From assembly GCA_003054695.1 (NCBI GenBank), contig QAZA01000013.1, forward strand, positions 1 through 33,996: a stretch of 33,996 nt of DNA. The letters are read 5' to 3'. A program made the position numbers and the translations under genes. This DNA is from Verrucomicrobia bacterium LW23. GTDB taxonomy: Bacteria; Verrucomicrobiota; Verrucomicrobiia; Methylacidiphilales; UBA1321. Below, one piece after another: positions 1 to 8,954 of the stretch (position 1 is its first letter; each line of letters begins with the position of its first letter). Below the pieces are notes generated by a model. The model did not search any database and was not told the origin of the DNA. It saw nothing but the letters and a program-made list of their open reading frames with translations.

Positions 1-2
1 TC

Positions 3-47
3 CTCTCCTTCGTCCTCATCGCAGCTTCCATGCTCTGGCTCAAGTGA
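3..47 (+). CDS. C-terminal tail of an unidentified membrane protein (partial)
   Basis: The first bases read in frame as LSFVLIAASMLWLK and then TGA at 45-47. This looks like the last hydrophobic helix of a membrane protein whose body lies outside the window. It converges on the minus-strand MauE-like gene ending at 183. The identity cannot be judged from 14 residues, and a chance open frame is possible. Confidence 0.35.
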   Translation, partial: LSFVLIAASMLWLK

Positions 48-182
48 ATGTCGACAGCCTCTAAAGTCAAAAATCATTTTCTTGGAGGGAACATTGCAAT
101 GCCATCCGTCCTCTGCAGAAGTCTTTTTCACGTGGCAACCTGATGAATGAGCTCCTAACAAAACACTATTGGCGTAGCCTAG

Positions 183-677
183 CTATTCCCGAGGCTGGGC
201 ACCCCTTATACCAATGGCTTGGATGTAGCATAGGCTGGACACCACAAGAATCAGCACATCTCGCGCCAGCGTAACCCAGGGAGAGGTCGCCGCTCCTCCG
301 CCAAAGCAGCCGCAATCAATCTGGATTCCACGAAAGAGACCCTGGGAAATGGCAAGCGCAAAAGCGATGGCCAGCAGCAGGATGCCGAACGCCGGGTACC
401 GTGGCTGGATGCCGAGGATGAGCCATGCGCCAAGGAGCATCTCAAGCGGCGGCAGTACCAATGCGGAAAGGCCGATGAGCGGTGCAGGTAGGAGCTGGTA
501 CGTGGCAATGCTGTCGCCGAAAGCGAAGGGATCGTGAATTTTGATCCAGCCAGCGTAGACGAAGACGGTGCCGATGGTGACGCGGAGGCCGAAGAGAATC
601 CACGGCCAGGCTTTACCGTGGGTGAGGCGCAGAAGCGGCGAGGCGGCGCCGAGAGAGGTGTGGGAGGCAGAGTTCAT
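183..677 (-). CDS. MauE/DoxX-family membrane protein
   Basis: A 164-aa protein with four predicted membrane helices (about 27-45, 64-88, 95-113 and 135-153). The first helix is followed by GWIKIHDP, typical of DoxX/MauE proteins, and a GIQIDCGCFGGG loop around residues 118-128 carries two cysteines (C122, C124). MauE was named for maturation of methylamine dehydrogenase, but most homologues sit next to thioredoxin- or rhodanese-like proteins and are thought to act in periplasmic thiol or disulfide handling. The start lies 4 bp after the stop of the rhodanese gene, so the two are almost certainly co-transcribed and probably functionally linked. No mau genes are present, so the methylamine role is not supported. 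It is the last gene of the minus-strand envelope cluster. Confidence 0.8.
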   Translation of the reverse strand: MNSASHTSLGAASPLLRLTHGKAWPWILFGLRVTIGTVFVYAGWIKIHDPFAFGDSIATYQLLPAPLIGLSALVLPPLEMLLGAWLILGIQPRYPAFGILLLAIAFALAISQGLFRGIQIDCGCFGGGAATSPWVTLARDVLILVVSSLCYIQAIGIRGAQPRE

Positions 678-681
678 TGCG

Positions 682-1356
682 CTATTGTTTCTCCTCGGGA
701 AAGCGGGCGTTGGTCCACTCCGCCCAGCCGCCGTGGAAGATGGCGATGTTGGTGTAGCCCAGCTTGCGTAAGGCTTTCTCTACCAACGCGCTGTCTTCGC
801 AGCTGGAGCTGGCGCAGTAGAGGACGAGCGGGCGGGTTTTGGGCTGAAGGATCGTCTGGAGTTTGGGGTAGTAGATGTCGAATTCGTCGCGCGGCAGGGC
901 GAGGGCGCCGGGGACGTGGCCGAGGCGGTGGAAGATTTCGGGCCGGGCGTCCAGCACAAGGATTTGCTTTTGCTCCACGATGCGGCGGAACTCGGCGAGG
1001 CCGAGGCTGCCGGGGAGCTCGGGTTGCTCGGCCGTGTTGGCGCTGGTGGCGGCAGGCGCGCCGGGATCGGACGCGACGTGCGCGACGGCCTGGTTCAGGC
1101 GATCGGCCTTGCTCTGGTAAATCCACGGTGCGGGGCGGTCGCGAAACTGGTTGATCAGAATGCCGATGCACAGCGCCGCCGTCGCCACGCAGGCGAAGAC
1201 GGTGAGGTCAAGCGCCAGCACTCGTGCGAGGCGATTCGCCGTCCAGGCGGGGCGGGCTTTGGCGCTTGCTGCGCCGGCGGTTGACGCAGTCGCGGGGGCG
1301 CCGGCAAGCGCTTCGGCGGATTCCGAGGCGTCGGAGGAAATAGTGGGGGGGTGCAT
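682..1356 (-). CDS. Membrane-anchored rhodanese-like protein
   Basis: A 224-aa protein with an Ala/Ser-rich N-terminal stretch, one membrane helix (about 46-70) and a rhodanese domain (about 117-224). The domain shows LDARPEIFHRLGHVPGA, then VLYCASSSCEDSA with the likely catalytic Cys at 181, and closes with GGWAEW. This family carries sulfane sulfur on the active-site cysteine. The residues after the Cys (ASSSCED) differ from the classical CxxGxR loop, so the substrate is uncertain. A second Cys at 186 could form a disulfide. The frame is open further upstream, but those codons overlap the previous gene. The ATG at 1356 begins the recognisable protein and lies 65 bp after that gene's stop. 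A domain facing the periplasm would fit a thiol partnership with MauE, but topology is inferred. Confidence 0.8.
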   Translation of the reverse strand: MHPPTISSDASESAEALAGAPATASTAGAASAKARPAWTANRLARVLALDLTVFACVATAALCIGILINQFRDRPAPWIYQSKADRLNQAVAHVASDPGAPAATSANTAEQPELPGSLGLAEFRRIVEQKQILVLDARPEIFHRLGHVPGALALPRDEFDIYYPKLQTILQPKTRPLVLYCASSSCEDSALVEKALRKLGYTNIAIFHGGWAEWTNARFPEEKQ

Positions 1357-1421
1357 TGCGGTGGGGCGGTGCGTGGTGCGATGATTTGGCGTTTGCCTGC
1401 AGCCGCCGCGGCGGCTGGCGT

Positions 1422-2855
1422 TTACTGCGGCTGGCTGGCCAGCAGTTTCTCCGGCCAGACGGGGATGAAGTCGCCGACGCCGGGCAGGCGCTGGACGGGG
1501 GCCTGGCCGGCCCAGGCCATGGCGGCGGGGGATTGCGAGAACTCGCCGACGAGGATGCGCAGGCGGGCGCTTTGCTCGGGCGCGAGGGTGAGCTCCTGCG
1601 GGAAGAGGCCGGGGTTGACCCAGACGACTTCCTTCGCGCCGGCCATCAGTCGCGCGGCGTCCTGCGGGTTGGCAATCTTGCCGCACACAATGAGGCGCTT
1701 GCCGGTGAGATCCGGCAACGCAGCGGGCGTGGAGGCGAAGCCGATGGCTGGGGTGGCGGGCTTTGCCGGGCTGGACGCCGGCGCGGGCGCCGCCAGGTAG
1801 CTGCGCAGCGTGCGTCCGTAGCGCGAGCCCAGGACCTTGGAGTCGACCAGCACCCAGGTCGTCGGCTCTCCGTTGCCCACCACAATCACCTGCTCGCGCT
1901 TGTGGATCTCCGTGCCGCCGGCCGCCAGGGCAAAGGCCAGCGCCACCACGCTGGCGGCCGCGGCGGGAGGCAGCAGCCAGATGCGGAGGTCCGGCCAGTC
2001 GCGCATGAGGACGCGGCTCAATAGCGCGGCGGCGAGGAGAACGCCCGGCGCCATCCACAGCCACGGCTCCTCCGCTACGGAGCTGAACCACGCCGCAACG
2101 CAAAAGCAGCTGACGACGCCGAGCGGAACGGCGAGCCATTGCTGCCCCCGGGAAGCCGTAACCTCCACGGGGTCAGCACTTTCTGCGACTTCAGCGCCTC
2201 CGCTCTCGCCCTTGCGCGCCGCCGCCACGGCCGACGGCCAGCACACCACAAATGCGGCGGTCCACGCCGTCACATAAAGCAGGCGCAGCGGCCAGCCGAA
2301 CTCCACCAGCCACGTAAGGTGGCTGTTGACGAGAGTGCGGTACTCCTCATTCTTCTCCAGCGGCTGGTACCACTGCATAAACGCGGCGCCGGAGTTGCCG
2401 ATGCCCCAGCCGCCGGGCGCGTCCACCATCATGGCGGGCACGGACTTCCAGATGGAGAGGCGGTTGGTGATGGAGCGGTCTTCCTTCGCCACTCCAAGGC
2501 CATAGCGGGAATGCGCGTCCATGTAGATGGAAGTGCCGACCATGACCCATACGGCTATCACCACTGCGCCAATCCTCACCCAGCCCCACGGCCGCGGCGC
2601 GAACCACACCAGCGGCACAAGCCCGGCAAACAGCGCAATCAGCCCGCCTCGCGAGTACGTGTGGATGAGGCAAACGCCCAGCCCTGTAAAGAGCGTAAGC
2701 GCTACCCAAAAGCCCCAGCGCCGGGCGCCCAGGCGGTTGAAGTATGCCAGCGCCCAGACCGCAATCATCAGCGTGGCAATAAGCGCGGCTGTTTTGTTGG
2801 GGTTGCCAAGGCCCCAGTCCATCCGCCACACGCCGTTGTAGAAGAAATCCTGCAT
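1422..2855 (-). CDS. O-antigen ligase/Wzy-like membrane protein with C-terminal soluble domain
   Basis: A 477-aa protein. The N-terminal part has several membrane helices (near 20-36, 47-62, 68-84, 92-106), then an extracytoplasmic loop TNRLSIWKSVPAMM...GWGIGNSG...NSHLTWLVEFGWPLRLLYV. That pattern of R-x-x-x-W, a Gly-rich segment and a polar residue before L is the hallmark of the Wzy_C/WaaL glycan ligase and polymerase superfamily. Two further helix blocks follow (about 245-300). The last 150 residues are soluble (VWVNPGLFPQE, IPVWPEKL) and recall an alpha/beta fold without an obvious nucleophile Ser. The protein is shorter than typical ligases, which have 10-12 helices, and seems to lack the first half. 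It starts 62 bp after the hydrolase gene. Attachment or polymerisation of a surface glycan is likely from the family; the substrate is unknown. Confidence 0.65.
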   Translation of the reverse strand: MQDFFYNGVWRMDWGLGNPNKTAALIATLMIAVWALAYFNRLGARRWGFWVALTLFTGLGVCLIHTYSRGGLIALFAGLVPLVWFAPRPWGWVRIGAVVIAVWVMVGTSIYMDAHSRYGLGVAKEDRSITNRLSIWKSVPAMMVDAPGGWGIGNSGAAFMQWYQPLEKNEEYRTLVNSHLTWLVEFGWPLRLLYVTAWTAAFVVCWPSAVAAARKGESGGAEVAESADPVEVTASRGQQWLAVPLGVVSCFCVAAWFSSVAEEPWLWMAPGVLLAAALLSRVLMRDWPDLRIWLLPPAAAASVVALAFALAAGGTEIHKREQVIVVGNGEPTTWVLVDSKVLGSRYGRTLRSYLAAPAPASSPAKPATPAIGFASTPAALPDLTGKRLIVCGKIANPQDAARLMAGAKEVVWVNPGLFPQELTLAPEQSARLRILVGEFSQSPAAMAWAGQAPVQRLPGVGDFIPVWPEKLLASQPQ

Positions 2856-2917
2856 AAGTAGTTGCTATGATCGCATTTCAATAGCCGTGCCAGCCGCGAC
2901 AGGCTCTTTCCTAAGGC

Positions 2918-4510
2918 TTAGTACCCCTTCTCCTTCCAGATATCCGCCAGCTCCTTGGTAGGCAGCATGACGCGGAAGCCCCCCGGCACCATCCCCACGT
3001 CCTTGAAGGGGAACATCTCCTGATTCACGATATCCCCCACAAACAGGGGCGTGACAAAAGCCGGCAGCCACGGCTGCAACTGCAGCTGCTGCGCCGGCAC
3101 ACCCGGCATGTCCGGTCGCGGGGCCGCTGTCGTCGTCGCGGGGGCAGTACCCGGCGCGGGGCCAAGCCTTGCGTAAGGATCGCTCAGCTTTGCGTCAAAA
3201 GCCTGACGCTGAGGTAGTTGTGTAAGCGCATATTTAAAGAAGGCAAATCCCAGCGCGCTGGACTTGGGGTGACCCTGGTGGCCGAGCCCTATAATTGCCT
3301 TATAGATAATGGGATAGCCCATCTCCTTGCACTGCATAAAGAATTTCTTCGAGCGCTCGTAGCCCGATTCCCGCTCGCCCGTCGTCAGGCACCACAACAC
3401 CCGCGCGCCCTCGGGCGTCGGCTTATCAAAACTGCTGGGGATGTGTACGTTAACTGCCAAAAAATACTCCGGCTTGCGCAGCGCCAGCCGCGCCGCAAAC
3501 TGTGCGGAGCCCGACACGCCCCATAGCAACATGTTGCGATTGGGGAACCCATACTTGGCGGACAGCTGCTCCATGCCTCGCGCCCACGCGTTGGCCACGT
3601 CGTCAAAGGACTCATCCATCTCCCGCGTGATCTCCCTGGACTGCTCGTCCCAATTCTTCGAGGGATCCCACAAGCCGCGGCGCGCGCCCCAGGCCAGGAT
3701 CAGTAAGTCGTTCTGCTGCGCAAACTTAAGCAGGCCGTCCATCTCCGGCTGCGAGTCCAGCCCCTGCAGGCGGCGCTTCAGCTCCGCCGTGTTGTTGGCC
3801 AGCAGACACAGCGCCATCACGCCCTTGGCCTTGCTCGCATCGGTCATCCCCACCGGCGGGCGCAAAAAGAGGGTGAGCTGCGGCGCCTTCTCGTTGCCCG
3901 TCTTGACGACCAGCTCCACCACCGGGTCCATCGCCGGCTTGCGTGTAACCGCCTGGCCCATCAGGTTGTTCACATATTCCTTCTCCGGGTACTGCAGGGT
4001 TGCGGGCACACTACCGGAGGGGAAAAGGCGCGCGGTGCCGCCCTGCTTATCGCCAAAAACCACCAGCACGCGCCAGTCCTTCCCCTTCAGCGCCTCCGGT
4101 ATGGCAAAGAAAACTTGCTCGGTTTTGCCCTTCTCCAGCAGCGGCGGAATGCTCACCTTGCCACCCTTGCTGCCGCGATCGCTCAGGCACGGCTTCTCCG
4201 CCGTGGCCAGCAGCGTCTCGGTCGCGTCGTAAAAGTACGCTTTGGCGTAGAGTGTGTTGGCCCGCGTCGCCTCCTTCACCTCCAGCTTTGCCTCAATGCA
4301 TGGGATAAAAGGGTACTCCTTCTCGCTCCGCCCGTCGCGGGTCTTCACTATCGTCTCCTTCACCGCATAGGCCCCATCACGCGGCTGGCTGGTGTGCCGG
4401 CGCACCTCGCGAATGGTAAAAAAATCGGCTGCGCACGCCGCAGACGTGGCCAGGACTACTGCGGCAACAACAAGCAGGTACATCCCGATGATTGAGGTGA
4501 GTCGATTCAT
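2918..4510 (-). CDS. Secreted alpha/beta-hydrolase-like protein
   Basis: A 530-aa protein with a clear signal peptide (positive MNR start, hydrophobic core about 7-24, Ala-rich cleavage region near 24-28). The N-terminal half is beta-rich and has no motif I recognise. The second half looks like an esterase or dienelactone-hydrolase type alpha/beta fold. It has MLLWGVSGSAQFAARLAL, a GxSxS nucleophile elbow around residues 332-336, then VLWCLTTGERESGYERS, and a late GLGHQGHP segment that could give the catalytic His. The last 90 residues are Pro/Ala/Thr-rich followed by a short conserved-looking tail. It is flanked 46 bp upstream by the ABC transporter gene and 62 bp downstream by the ligase-like gene, pointing to an envelope role. 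A specific substrate cannot be given. Confidence 0.65.
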   Translation of the reverse strand: MNRLTSIIGMYLLVVAAVVLATSAACAADFFTIREVRRHTSQPRDGAYAVKETIVKTRDGRSEKEYPFIPCIEAKLEVKEATRANTLYAKAYFYDATETLLATAEKPCLSDRGSKGGKVSIPPLLEKGKTEQVFFAIPEALKGKDWRVLVVFGDKQGGTARLFPSGSVPATLQYPEKEYVNNLMGQAVTRKPAMDPVVELVVKTGNEKAPQLTLFLRPPVGMTDASKAKGVMALCLLANNTAELKRRLQGLDSQPEMDGLLKFAQQNDLLILAWGARRGLWDPSKNWDEQSREITREMDESFDDVANAWARGMEQLSAKYGFPNRNMLLWGVSGSAQFAARLALRKPEYFLAVNVHIPSSFDKPTPEGARVLWCLTTGERESGYERSKKFFMQCKEMGYPIIYKAIIGLGHQGHPKSSALGFAFFKYALTQLPQRQAFDAKLSDPYARLGPAPGTAPATTTAAPRPDMPGVPAQQLQLQPWLPAFVTPLFVGDIVNQEMFPFKDVGMVPGGFRVMLPTKELADIWKEKGY

Positions 4511-4556
4511 CGTGGTAAGTGGTTGATTTGATTAGGGTTGGAGAGAGAAATCGGGC

Positions 4557-6431
4557 CTAGCTCACGCGAGTGCGCCCCACACACCACCACGCCAGGCAGA
4601 GCGATACAAGTACATGCAGGCCAAGAACATAGAGGCATGCATCATAGGGCGCGATGTAGATGTCGCGGCTTTGTTTGACGATGTCGTAGTGGCGGGTGAA
4701 CTCGAAGGTTTTGAGGTAGCCGCTCCAGCCCCAGTAGGCGGCGATGAAGGGGCGGCAACCGAACGCGAGCCAGTCCGGCAGCGACAGGGCGGCGCCGGAG
4801 AGGGGCATCTGGAAGCCCACCAGGTAGATGGCGAGCAGGGAGGCCCTCTCGGGCGACGCGGATGCGGACGATATGGCGAGACATGTCGCGCTCATGGCCA
4901 GTGTTGTGGCAAACAGGATGCAAAACTGATCCAGCAAGCCGCCTGGAAAGCCGCAAATAGTTTTGACGAACCACGCCATCCAGAAGGCCTGGACAACGCA
5001 TAAGAAGCTGAGCTGCAGGAACTTGGTGCTGACGTATGCGAAAGGCGAGAGGCCTGCGCGCAACTCTTTGGCCAGCACGTCGCGCTCCTTCGCAATCTCC
5101 CGTGCGCCGTTGTTGGCGCCGATGAGCGTGAGCAGTACCACCTGAAACATCGCCAGGCCGGAGACGAGGGCGGATGCCTTGAAGGACTCCTTCAGGTACA
5201 GCAACTGCTCCGCAAGTGTCTGCACCACATTGGTTTGCAGGGACAGGTTGAGCTGGCGCACCTGAGGCAGTCCCTCCAGCGCAAACACGGCGACGAGCGC
5301 CGGAAATGTTACAATGAGAATGAGATGCAGCCAAATCTGCGTGCGATCGCGCAGGAAGAGGCGCGCCTGCCGCAGGAGCAGCGTCCAGAACTGGAAGAAA
5401 CCGCCCGGCGGGCGCGCGGTTTTGAGGGGCTGCGGAGTGACCGGCGTCTCCGGCACGTGCTCAAGCGCGGGGAACTCGACCTCGCGCGTCTGGTACAGGC
5501 CGAAGAGCTCGGTGATGGAACTAACCTCATGCGCCGCAAGCATTTCCGCCAGCGGCGCCATCTGGACCTGGCGGCCTTTGTGCAGGAGCAGGATATTGTC
5601 GCAATACTCCAGGTGATACGTGGCGTGCGTCACAAGCACAACGGTTTTGCCGTGCTTGTGCGCTAACTCCCTCAGCCACAACATCATCTCCATGTCGGAG
5701 TAGATGTCCAGGCCGCTCGTCAGCTCGTCGAGAAGCAGAAACGCCGGGTCGCCGATCAGCTCCTCCGCCAGCGCCATGCGACGCATCTGCCCGCCCGACA
5801 ACGTCTTATAGGGTTGATTCAGCAACGGACCCAGCCGCGCCAACTCGATAATGTGCTCCGCCCACTGCTCCTTAACGGCGGCGGGGACACTGCCCGGCAG
5901 GCGCAAAGCCACCACATTGCGCAGGTTCTCCTCCACGGTAAGGTCGGCATGGAATGCGCCGAACTGCGGGAGGTAGCCGACGGCCAGCGGGTAGTCGTGC
6001 TTCAGGCGCTCGATCGGGTGCCCCGCAAAGAGCACGCGCCCGGTAGTGGGCGGCACCAGGCCGGCCAGCGTCTTGATCAGCGTGCTTTTGCCGCAGCCGG
6101 AGGCGCCGACGATGGCGACAAAGCTGGCCTTGGGGATATCAAGCTGGATCCCCTGCAGCAGCGCCCGCGCCCGCCGACCGGTGCCTGCGACGACGGAAAG
6201 GTTGGAGATGAGGATGCCAGATCCGGGGGCGGCAGCTGCTGCCTTCGACACAGGGTCCGAGGACTCCGCCGCCTCCGGCGCAAGTTCTTGTTGTGCAGAT
6301 ACATCCGTAGGCTGCTCAAGGGCTTCGCCATCTTCAGTAGAATCAGATGTAACAGCAACTTCTGAATCACCCAGCGGCTCCTGGCTTTCTCGCTCCGTAA
6401 ACCGCTGGTTTTCAGATAGTTCCGTCTTCAT
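4557..6431 (-). CDS. ABC transporter, fused ATPase and ABC-2 membrane domain (ABCG-like half transporter)
   Basis: A 624-aa protein with the ATPase first and the membrane domain second, the order used by ABCG/White-type half transporters. The first 70 residues are an acidic, low-complexity extension. The ATPase has Walker A GASGCGKST (109-117), a Q-loop near 155, signature LSGGQ (211-215), Walker B FLLLDE (231-236) with the D-loop SGLD, and an H-loop at LVTHATYH. A linker (about 320-355) leads to an ABC-2 membrane domain with six predicted helices between about 370 and 620 and the motif AKERDVLAKELRAGLSPFAY typical of ABCG proteins. It should act as a homodimeric exporter. It starts 14 bp after the stop of the exported helical protein, so the two are one transcription unit. 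The cargo is unknown. Confidence 0.85.
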   Translation of the reverse strand: MKTELSENQRFTERESQEPLGDSEVAVTSDSTEDGEALEQPTDVSAQQELAPEAAESSDPVSKAAAAAPGSGILISNLSVVAGTGRRARALLQGIQLDIPKASFVAIVGASGCGKSTLIKTLAGLVPPTTGRVLFAGHPIERLKHDYPLAVGYLPQFGAFHADLTVEENLRNVVALRLPGSVPAAVKEQWAEHIIELARLGPLLNQPYKTLSGGQMRRMALAEELIGDPAFLLLDELTSGLDIYSDMEMMLWLRELAHKHGKTVVLVTHATYHLEYCDNILLLHKGRQVQMAPLAEMLAAHEVSSITELFGLYQTREVEFPALEHVPETPVTPQPLKTARPPGGFFQFWTLLLRQARLFLRDRTQIWLHLILIVTFPALVAVFALEGLPQVRQLNLSLQTNVVQTLAEQLLYLKESFKASALVSGLAMFQVVLLTLIGANNGAREIAKERDVLAKELRAGLSPFAYVSTKFLQLSFLCVVQAFWMAWFVKTICGFPGGLLDQFCILFATTLAMSATCLAISSASASPERASLLAIYLVGFQMPLSGAALSLPDWLAFGCRPFIAAYWGWSGYLKTFEFTRHYDIVKQSRDIYIAPYDACLYVLGLHVLVSLCLAWWCVGRTRVS

Positions 6432-6445
6432 CAGGAATCTCGGAA

Positions 6446-8449
6446 TCAGTTAATCTTATCCAGAATCTGCTTCGAAATGCGCGTTACCGCCTGGTTGGCA
6501 ATCTGGCTGCCCGGGTACTGGCGCTGCGCAATGGCGAACCACGTCAGGCTGTAGCCCAGGTCCTGCCGTGCCTCGGCGTCCTTGGCCTTGTTGATGGCCG
6601 CGACAAACTCCGCCGCCTTGCCGGAAAGTTCGCCGCGCATGGCGTTCAGTTTCAAGTCGTTAGGCAGCGCTGCGACGGCCAGCTCAATGGTCTCCCACGC
6701 ACCAAAAATGTCGCCCGCGTTACGCATGGCATTCGCCTTTTCCGTCGCGGTTTCGGCGATTTTCACCTTCTCCAGCGCGGCCTTCAGCTGCTCCTGGCGC
6801 TTGAGATCGTCCTTCATTGCCGGGGCAAAGTTCAGCTGCTTCTCAAAAATGCCGCGGTAGTTGTCCTCCTTAACCAGGCGATCAAACTCCACAAGCGATT
6901 GATTCTGAACATCCTGCGTATCAAAGAAGGTGAGCGCCTTGTCCTTGAGGTCCGGATTGCCCGGCCACGCCTCGGCTGCGGCCTGAAACTCCGCCATCGC
7001 GGTCTTTGTGTCGCCGGCCTGCGCGGCCAGTTTGGCCTTGCCCAGGCGCAGCTGGCTCTCCAGCTTGACGGCGCGGACGATGGCGAGCGGCTTCGTCGCA
7101 TCATAGTCGGGCGCAACGGTTTTCATCTCTTTCAGCAGATCCTCAAGCCCCGCAAAATCGCGCGCTTCTATCAGATTTTGCATGCGCGTGAGGCTTTTGA
7201 GGAAGCCCTCCACGCGCCGCTTCTCCGCGCGCGGCAGCGCCAGAATGGCCGGGTGAAACTCGCTGCGCAGGAAGGCCTCCTGCAGCCGCTCGGTCGCCGC
7301 CACCACATCGTTCTCGGCCAGGTTGGTGCGGAACGCATCGACGGAGCCCTGCACCTCGCGGCTGATTTCCAGCGACGCGTTGACCTGCTGCGCCATCGCC
7401 ACCGGGTAGTCGCCCTCGCGGAAGATGCGGCGCCAGAACTCGGCGGCAATCAGCACGTGGCGATAACGCCCGCTCTGGTAGAGCGTGCTGATGTACTCCG
7501 AAAAGTCCGCCTTAGAGCTCTCCACCAGCTTCTGCATTTTCAGATCGTTAAGCTTGATGTTCGCCTTGGCCTCCAGAGAGCGCAGGTAGTCCTCGGTCAT
7601 CTCCAGCTTGCCCATCAGCGTATCCACCGACGGCACGGAAGGCGCGCCGCCGCCGCCACCCGGGTTGCTCTCCGGCGCGGGCGGCACACCGCCGTTGGGC
7701 GAGTTGCGGTTGTTGCGGCTGCTGTCGCGGCCGGAGATTTGCGTGCGGCGCGTGTACTGCAGCTCCTTCTCGCGGATGCTCTCCGACTTGAAATCGGCGC
7801 TACGAATGGAGCGCTCGGCTTCCTCGCGGTACTTTTTGTTTTCCTGCGTAATCTGGTCGCGCGTCTTGTCGACGTTCCACACCGCCTCCACGCGGTTAGC
7901 CAGCTCCCAGCTCACGCCCGCGTCCGCATAATCATAGGCGGCGAGCCGGCGCAGGTGATTCCACGCCCGGTACTCCTCCCTGGTGCGCAGGAGCTCCAGC
8001 ACCGTCGCCAGATCCGCCGCGTAAGCCTTCAGGTATTCCGCCGGTACCTCAGCGCTACTCAGAAACCTCTCAAAGCGCGAGCGGGACTGCGGATCCGAAA
8101 TATGCTTCACGCCCAGCGCGTCCATCGCAATCGCCTTGTCCTTGCCGCGATTGTTCGCGTCCTGCAACTCCTTCACCGCGCTGCCCTCGCCACCTTTGCG
8201 GTTGTAGAGGTAATCGAGCGCCGCCGAGGTGCCGGTGCTTTCCGTGCCACCACCGCCCGAGGCAGGCTGAGCGCCTGGATTACCCGACGGCGCGGGTGCA
8301 GGTGCGGGCGCGGACGTGCCTGCCGGGGCCGAGGCCTCGCCCGGAGCGGACTGCGCCAGAGCTTGCGGAGCCCAGGGTAGAGCTACAGTGTGCGCAGCGA
8401 TTGCCGCCGCTGCCACAACGGGGAACGTGTTAGGGAGTAAAGTCTTCAT
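6446..8449 (-). CDS. Large exported alpha-helical protein, unknown function
   Basis: A 667-aa protein beginning at the ATG at 8449. AGGTG lies seven bases upstream of that ATG, whereas the next in-frame start upstream is a TTG at 8467 without a convincing binding site. The N-terminus looks like a signal peptide (MKTLLPN then a hydrophobic core and an ALAQ cleavage-like site), followed by an Ala/Pro/Gly-rich linker (to about 70). The rest is almost wholly charged amphipathic helix with TPR-like periodicity in the C-terminal 250 residues (for example AEFQAAAEAWPGNPDLKDKALTFF written in shorter pieces: AEFQAAAEAWPGN, DLKDKALTFF). An acidic/basic coiled segment lies near 200-240, and a Pro/Gly linker near 255-275 splits it in two. 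I do not recognise the family. Its place between a small membrane protein and an ABC exporter suggests a periplasmic scaffold. Confidence 0.7.
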   Translation of the reverse strand: MKTLLPNTFPVVAAAAIAAHTVALPWAPQALAQSAPGEASAPAGTSAPAPAPAPSGNPGAQPASGGGGTESTGTSAALDYLYNRKGGEGSAVKELQDANNRGKDKAIAMDALGVKHISDPQSRSRFERFLSSAEVPAEYLKAYAADLATVLELLRTREEYRAWNHLRRLAAYDYADAGVSWELANRVEAVWNVDKTRDQITQENKKYREEAERSIRSADFKSESIREKELQYTRRTQISGRDSSRNNRNSPNGGVPPAPESNPGGGGGAPSVPSVDTLMGKLEMTEDYLRSLEAKANIKLNDLKMQKLVESSKADFSEYISTLYQSGRYRHVLIAAEFWRRIFREGDYPVAMAQQVNASLEISREVQGSVDAFRTNLAENDVVAATERLQEAFLRSEFHPAILALPRAEKRRVEGFLKSLTRMQNLIEARDFAGLEDLLKEMKTVAPDYDATKPLAIVRAVKLESQLRLGKAKLAAQAGDTKTAMAEFQAAAEAWPGNPDLKDKALTFFDTQDVQNQSLVEFDRLVKEDNYRGIFEKQLNFAPAMKDDLKRQEQLKAALEKVKIAETATEKANAMRNAGDIFGAWETIELAVAALPNDLKLNAMRGELSGKAAEFVAAINKAKDAEARQDLGYSLTWFAIAQRQYPGSQIANQAVTRISKQILDKIN

Positions 8450-8474
8450 GATCAGGCACCTATGCAAATAAAGG

Positions 8475-8954
8475 TTAGTTTTTGCGGCAGGAGTTCGCGT
8501 AAATCAGCCCGCCTTCCTTCACTTCCAGCTCCGCCATGTAGCTCTGGCCCTTCGTAAAATAGATCCCATTGGCCACCCCCGCCGGCACCATCACTGCCAC
8601 CGGCCGCGAGTCCTCGGACATCGAAAACAGCATCAGCCGCCCCACCCCTTCCTTCCACCCCAAGTCCGCCTCCACCCGCAGCTCCCCCTTAAACTTGGAG
8701 CCCGCCAACGCGCGCGGCGTATCCAGGTACTTGGACACAGGGAATGCCTCCAGCGTCCGGTAAGGATCACTCAGATACCTGCTGAGAAACACCCCGCCAA
8801 CCGCGCCCGCTCCCAGCAGGATCAAAATTACTGCACTCCACAGAACAATGGCACCCCCAGAACTCTTCCTCGGTACCTCCGATACCTCGCTGTACGCAAA
8901 AGGCGATACCACTTTGCCGGATGTGTGCTCGTCAATGGAATGCGGTTGCTGCAT
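8475..8954 (-). CDS. Small single-pass membrane protein, unknown function
   Basis: A 159-aa protein with a cytoplasmic N-terminal tail of about 33 residues, one strong membrane helix (about 35-58, IVLWSAVILILLGAGAVGGVF) and an extracytoplasmic part of about 100 residues that looks beta-rich (ELRVEADLGWKEGVGRLMLF, PVAVMVPAGVANGIYF, YMAELEVKEGGLIYANSC). One Cys sits five residues from the end. It is the first gene of the minus-strand cluster and lies 25 bp before the large exported protein, suggesting a partner of that protein. No family is recognised. Confidence 0.65.
   Translation of the reverse strand: MQQPHSIDEHTSGKVVSPFAYSEVSEVPRKSSGGAIVLWSAVILILLGAGAVGGVFLSRYLSDPYRTLEAFPVSKYLDTPRALAGSKFKGELRVEADLGWKEGVGRLMLFSMSEDSRPVAVMVPAGVANGIYFTKGQSYMAELEVKEGGLIYANSCRKN

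Noticed and set aside
48-142. 31-codon plus-strand frame directly after the stop at 47
   Set aside because: Too short, no recognisable feature, and no clear ribosome site.
183-677. Methylamine dehydrogenase maturation gene mauE in the strict sense
   Set aside because: No other mau genes nearby; the partner is a rhodanese.
534-1154. Long plus-strand frame opposite the rhodanese gene
   Set aside because: Arg/Gly/Trp-rich shadow of a GC-rich gene; the minus strand has a domain-bearing protein in the same interval.
6899-8380. 493-codon plus-strand frame opposite the large exported protein
   Set aside because: Low-complexity His/Arg/Ala composition typical of an antisense shadow in high-GC DNA; no domain visible.
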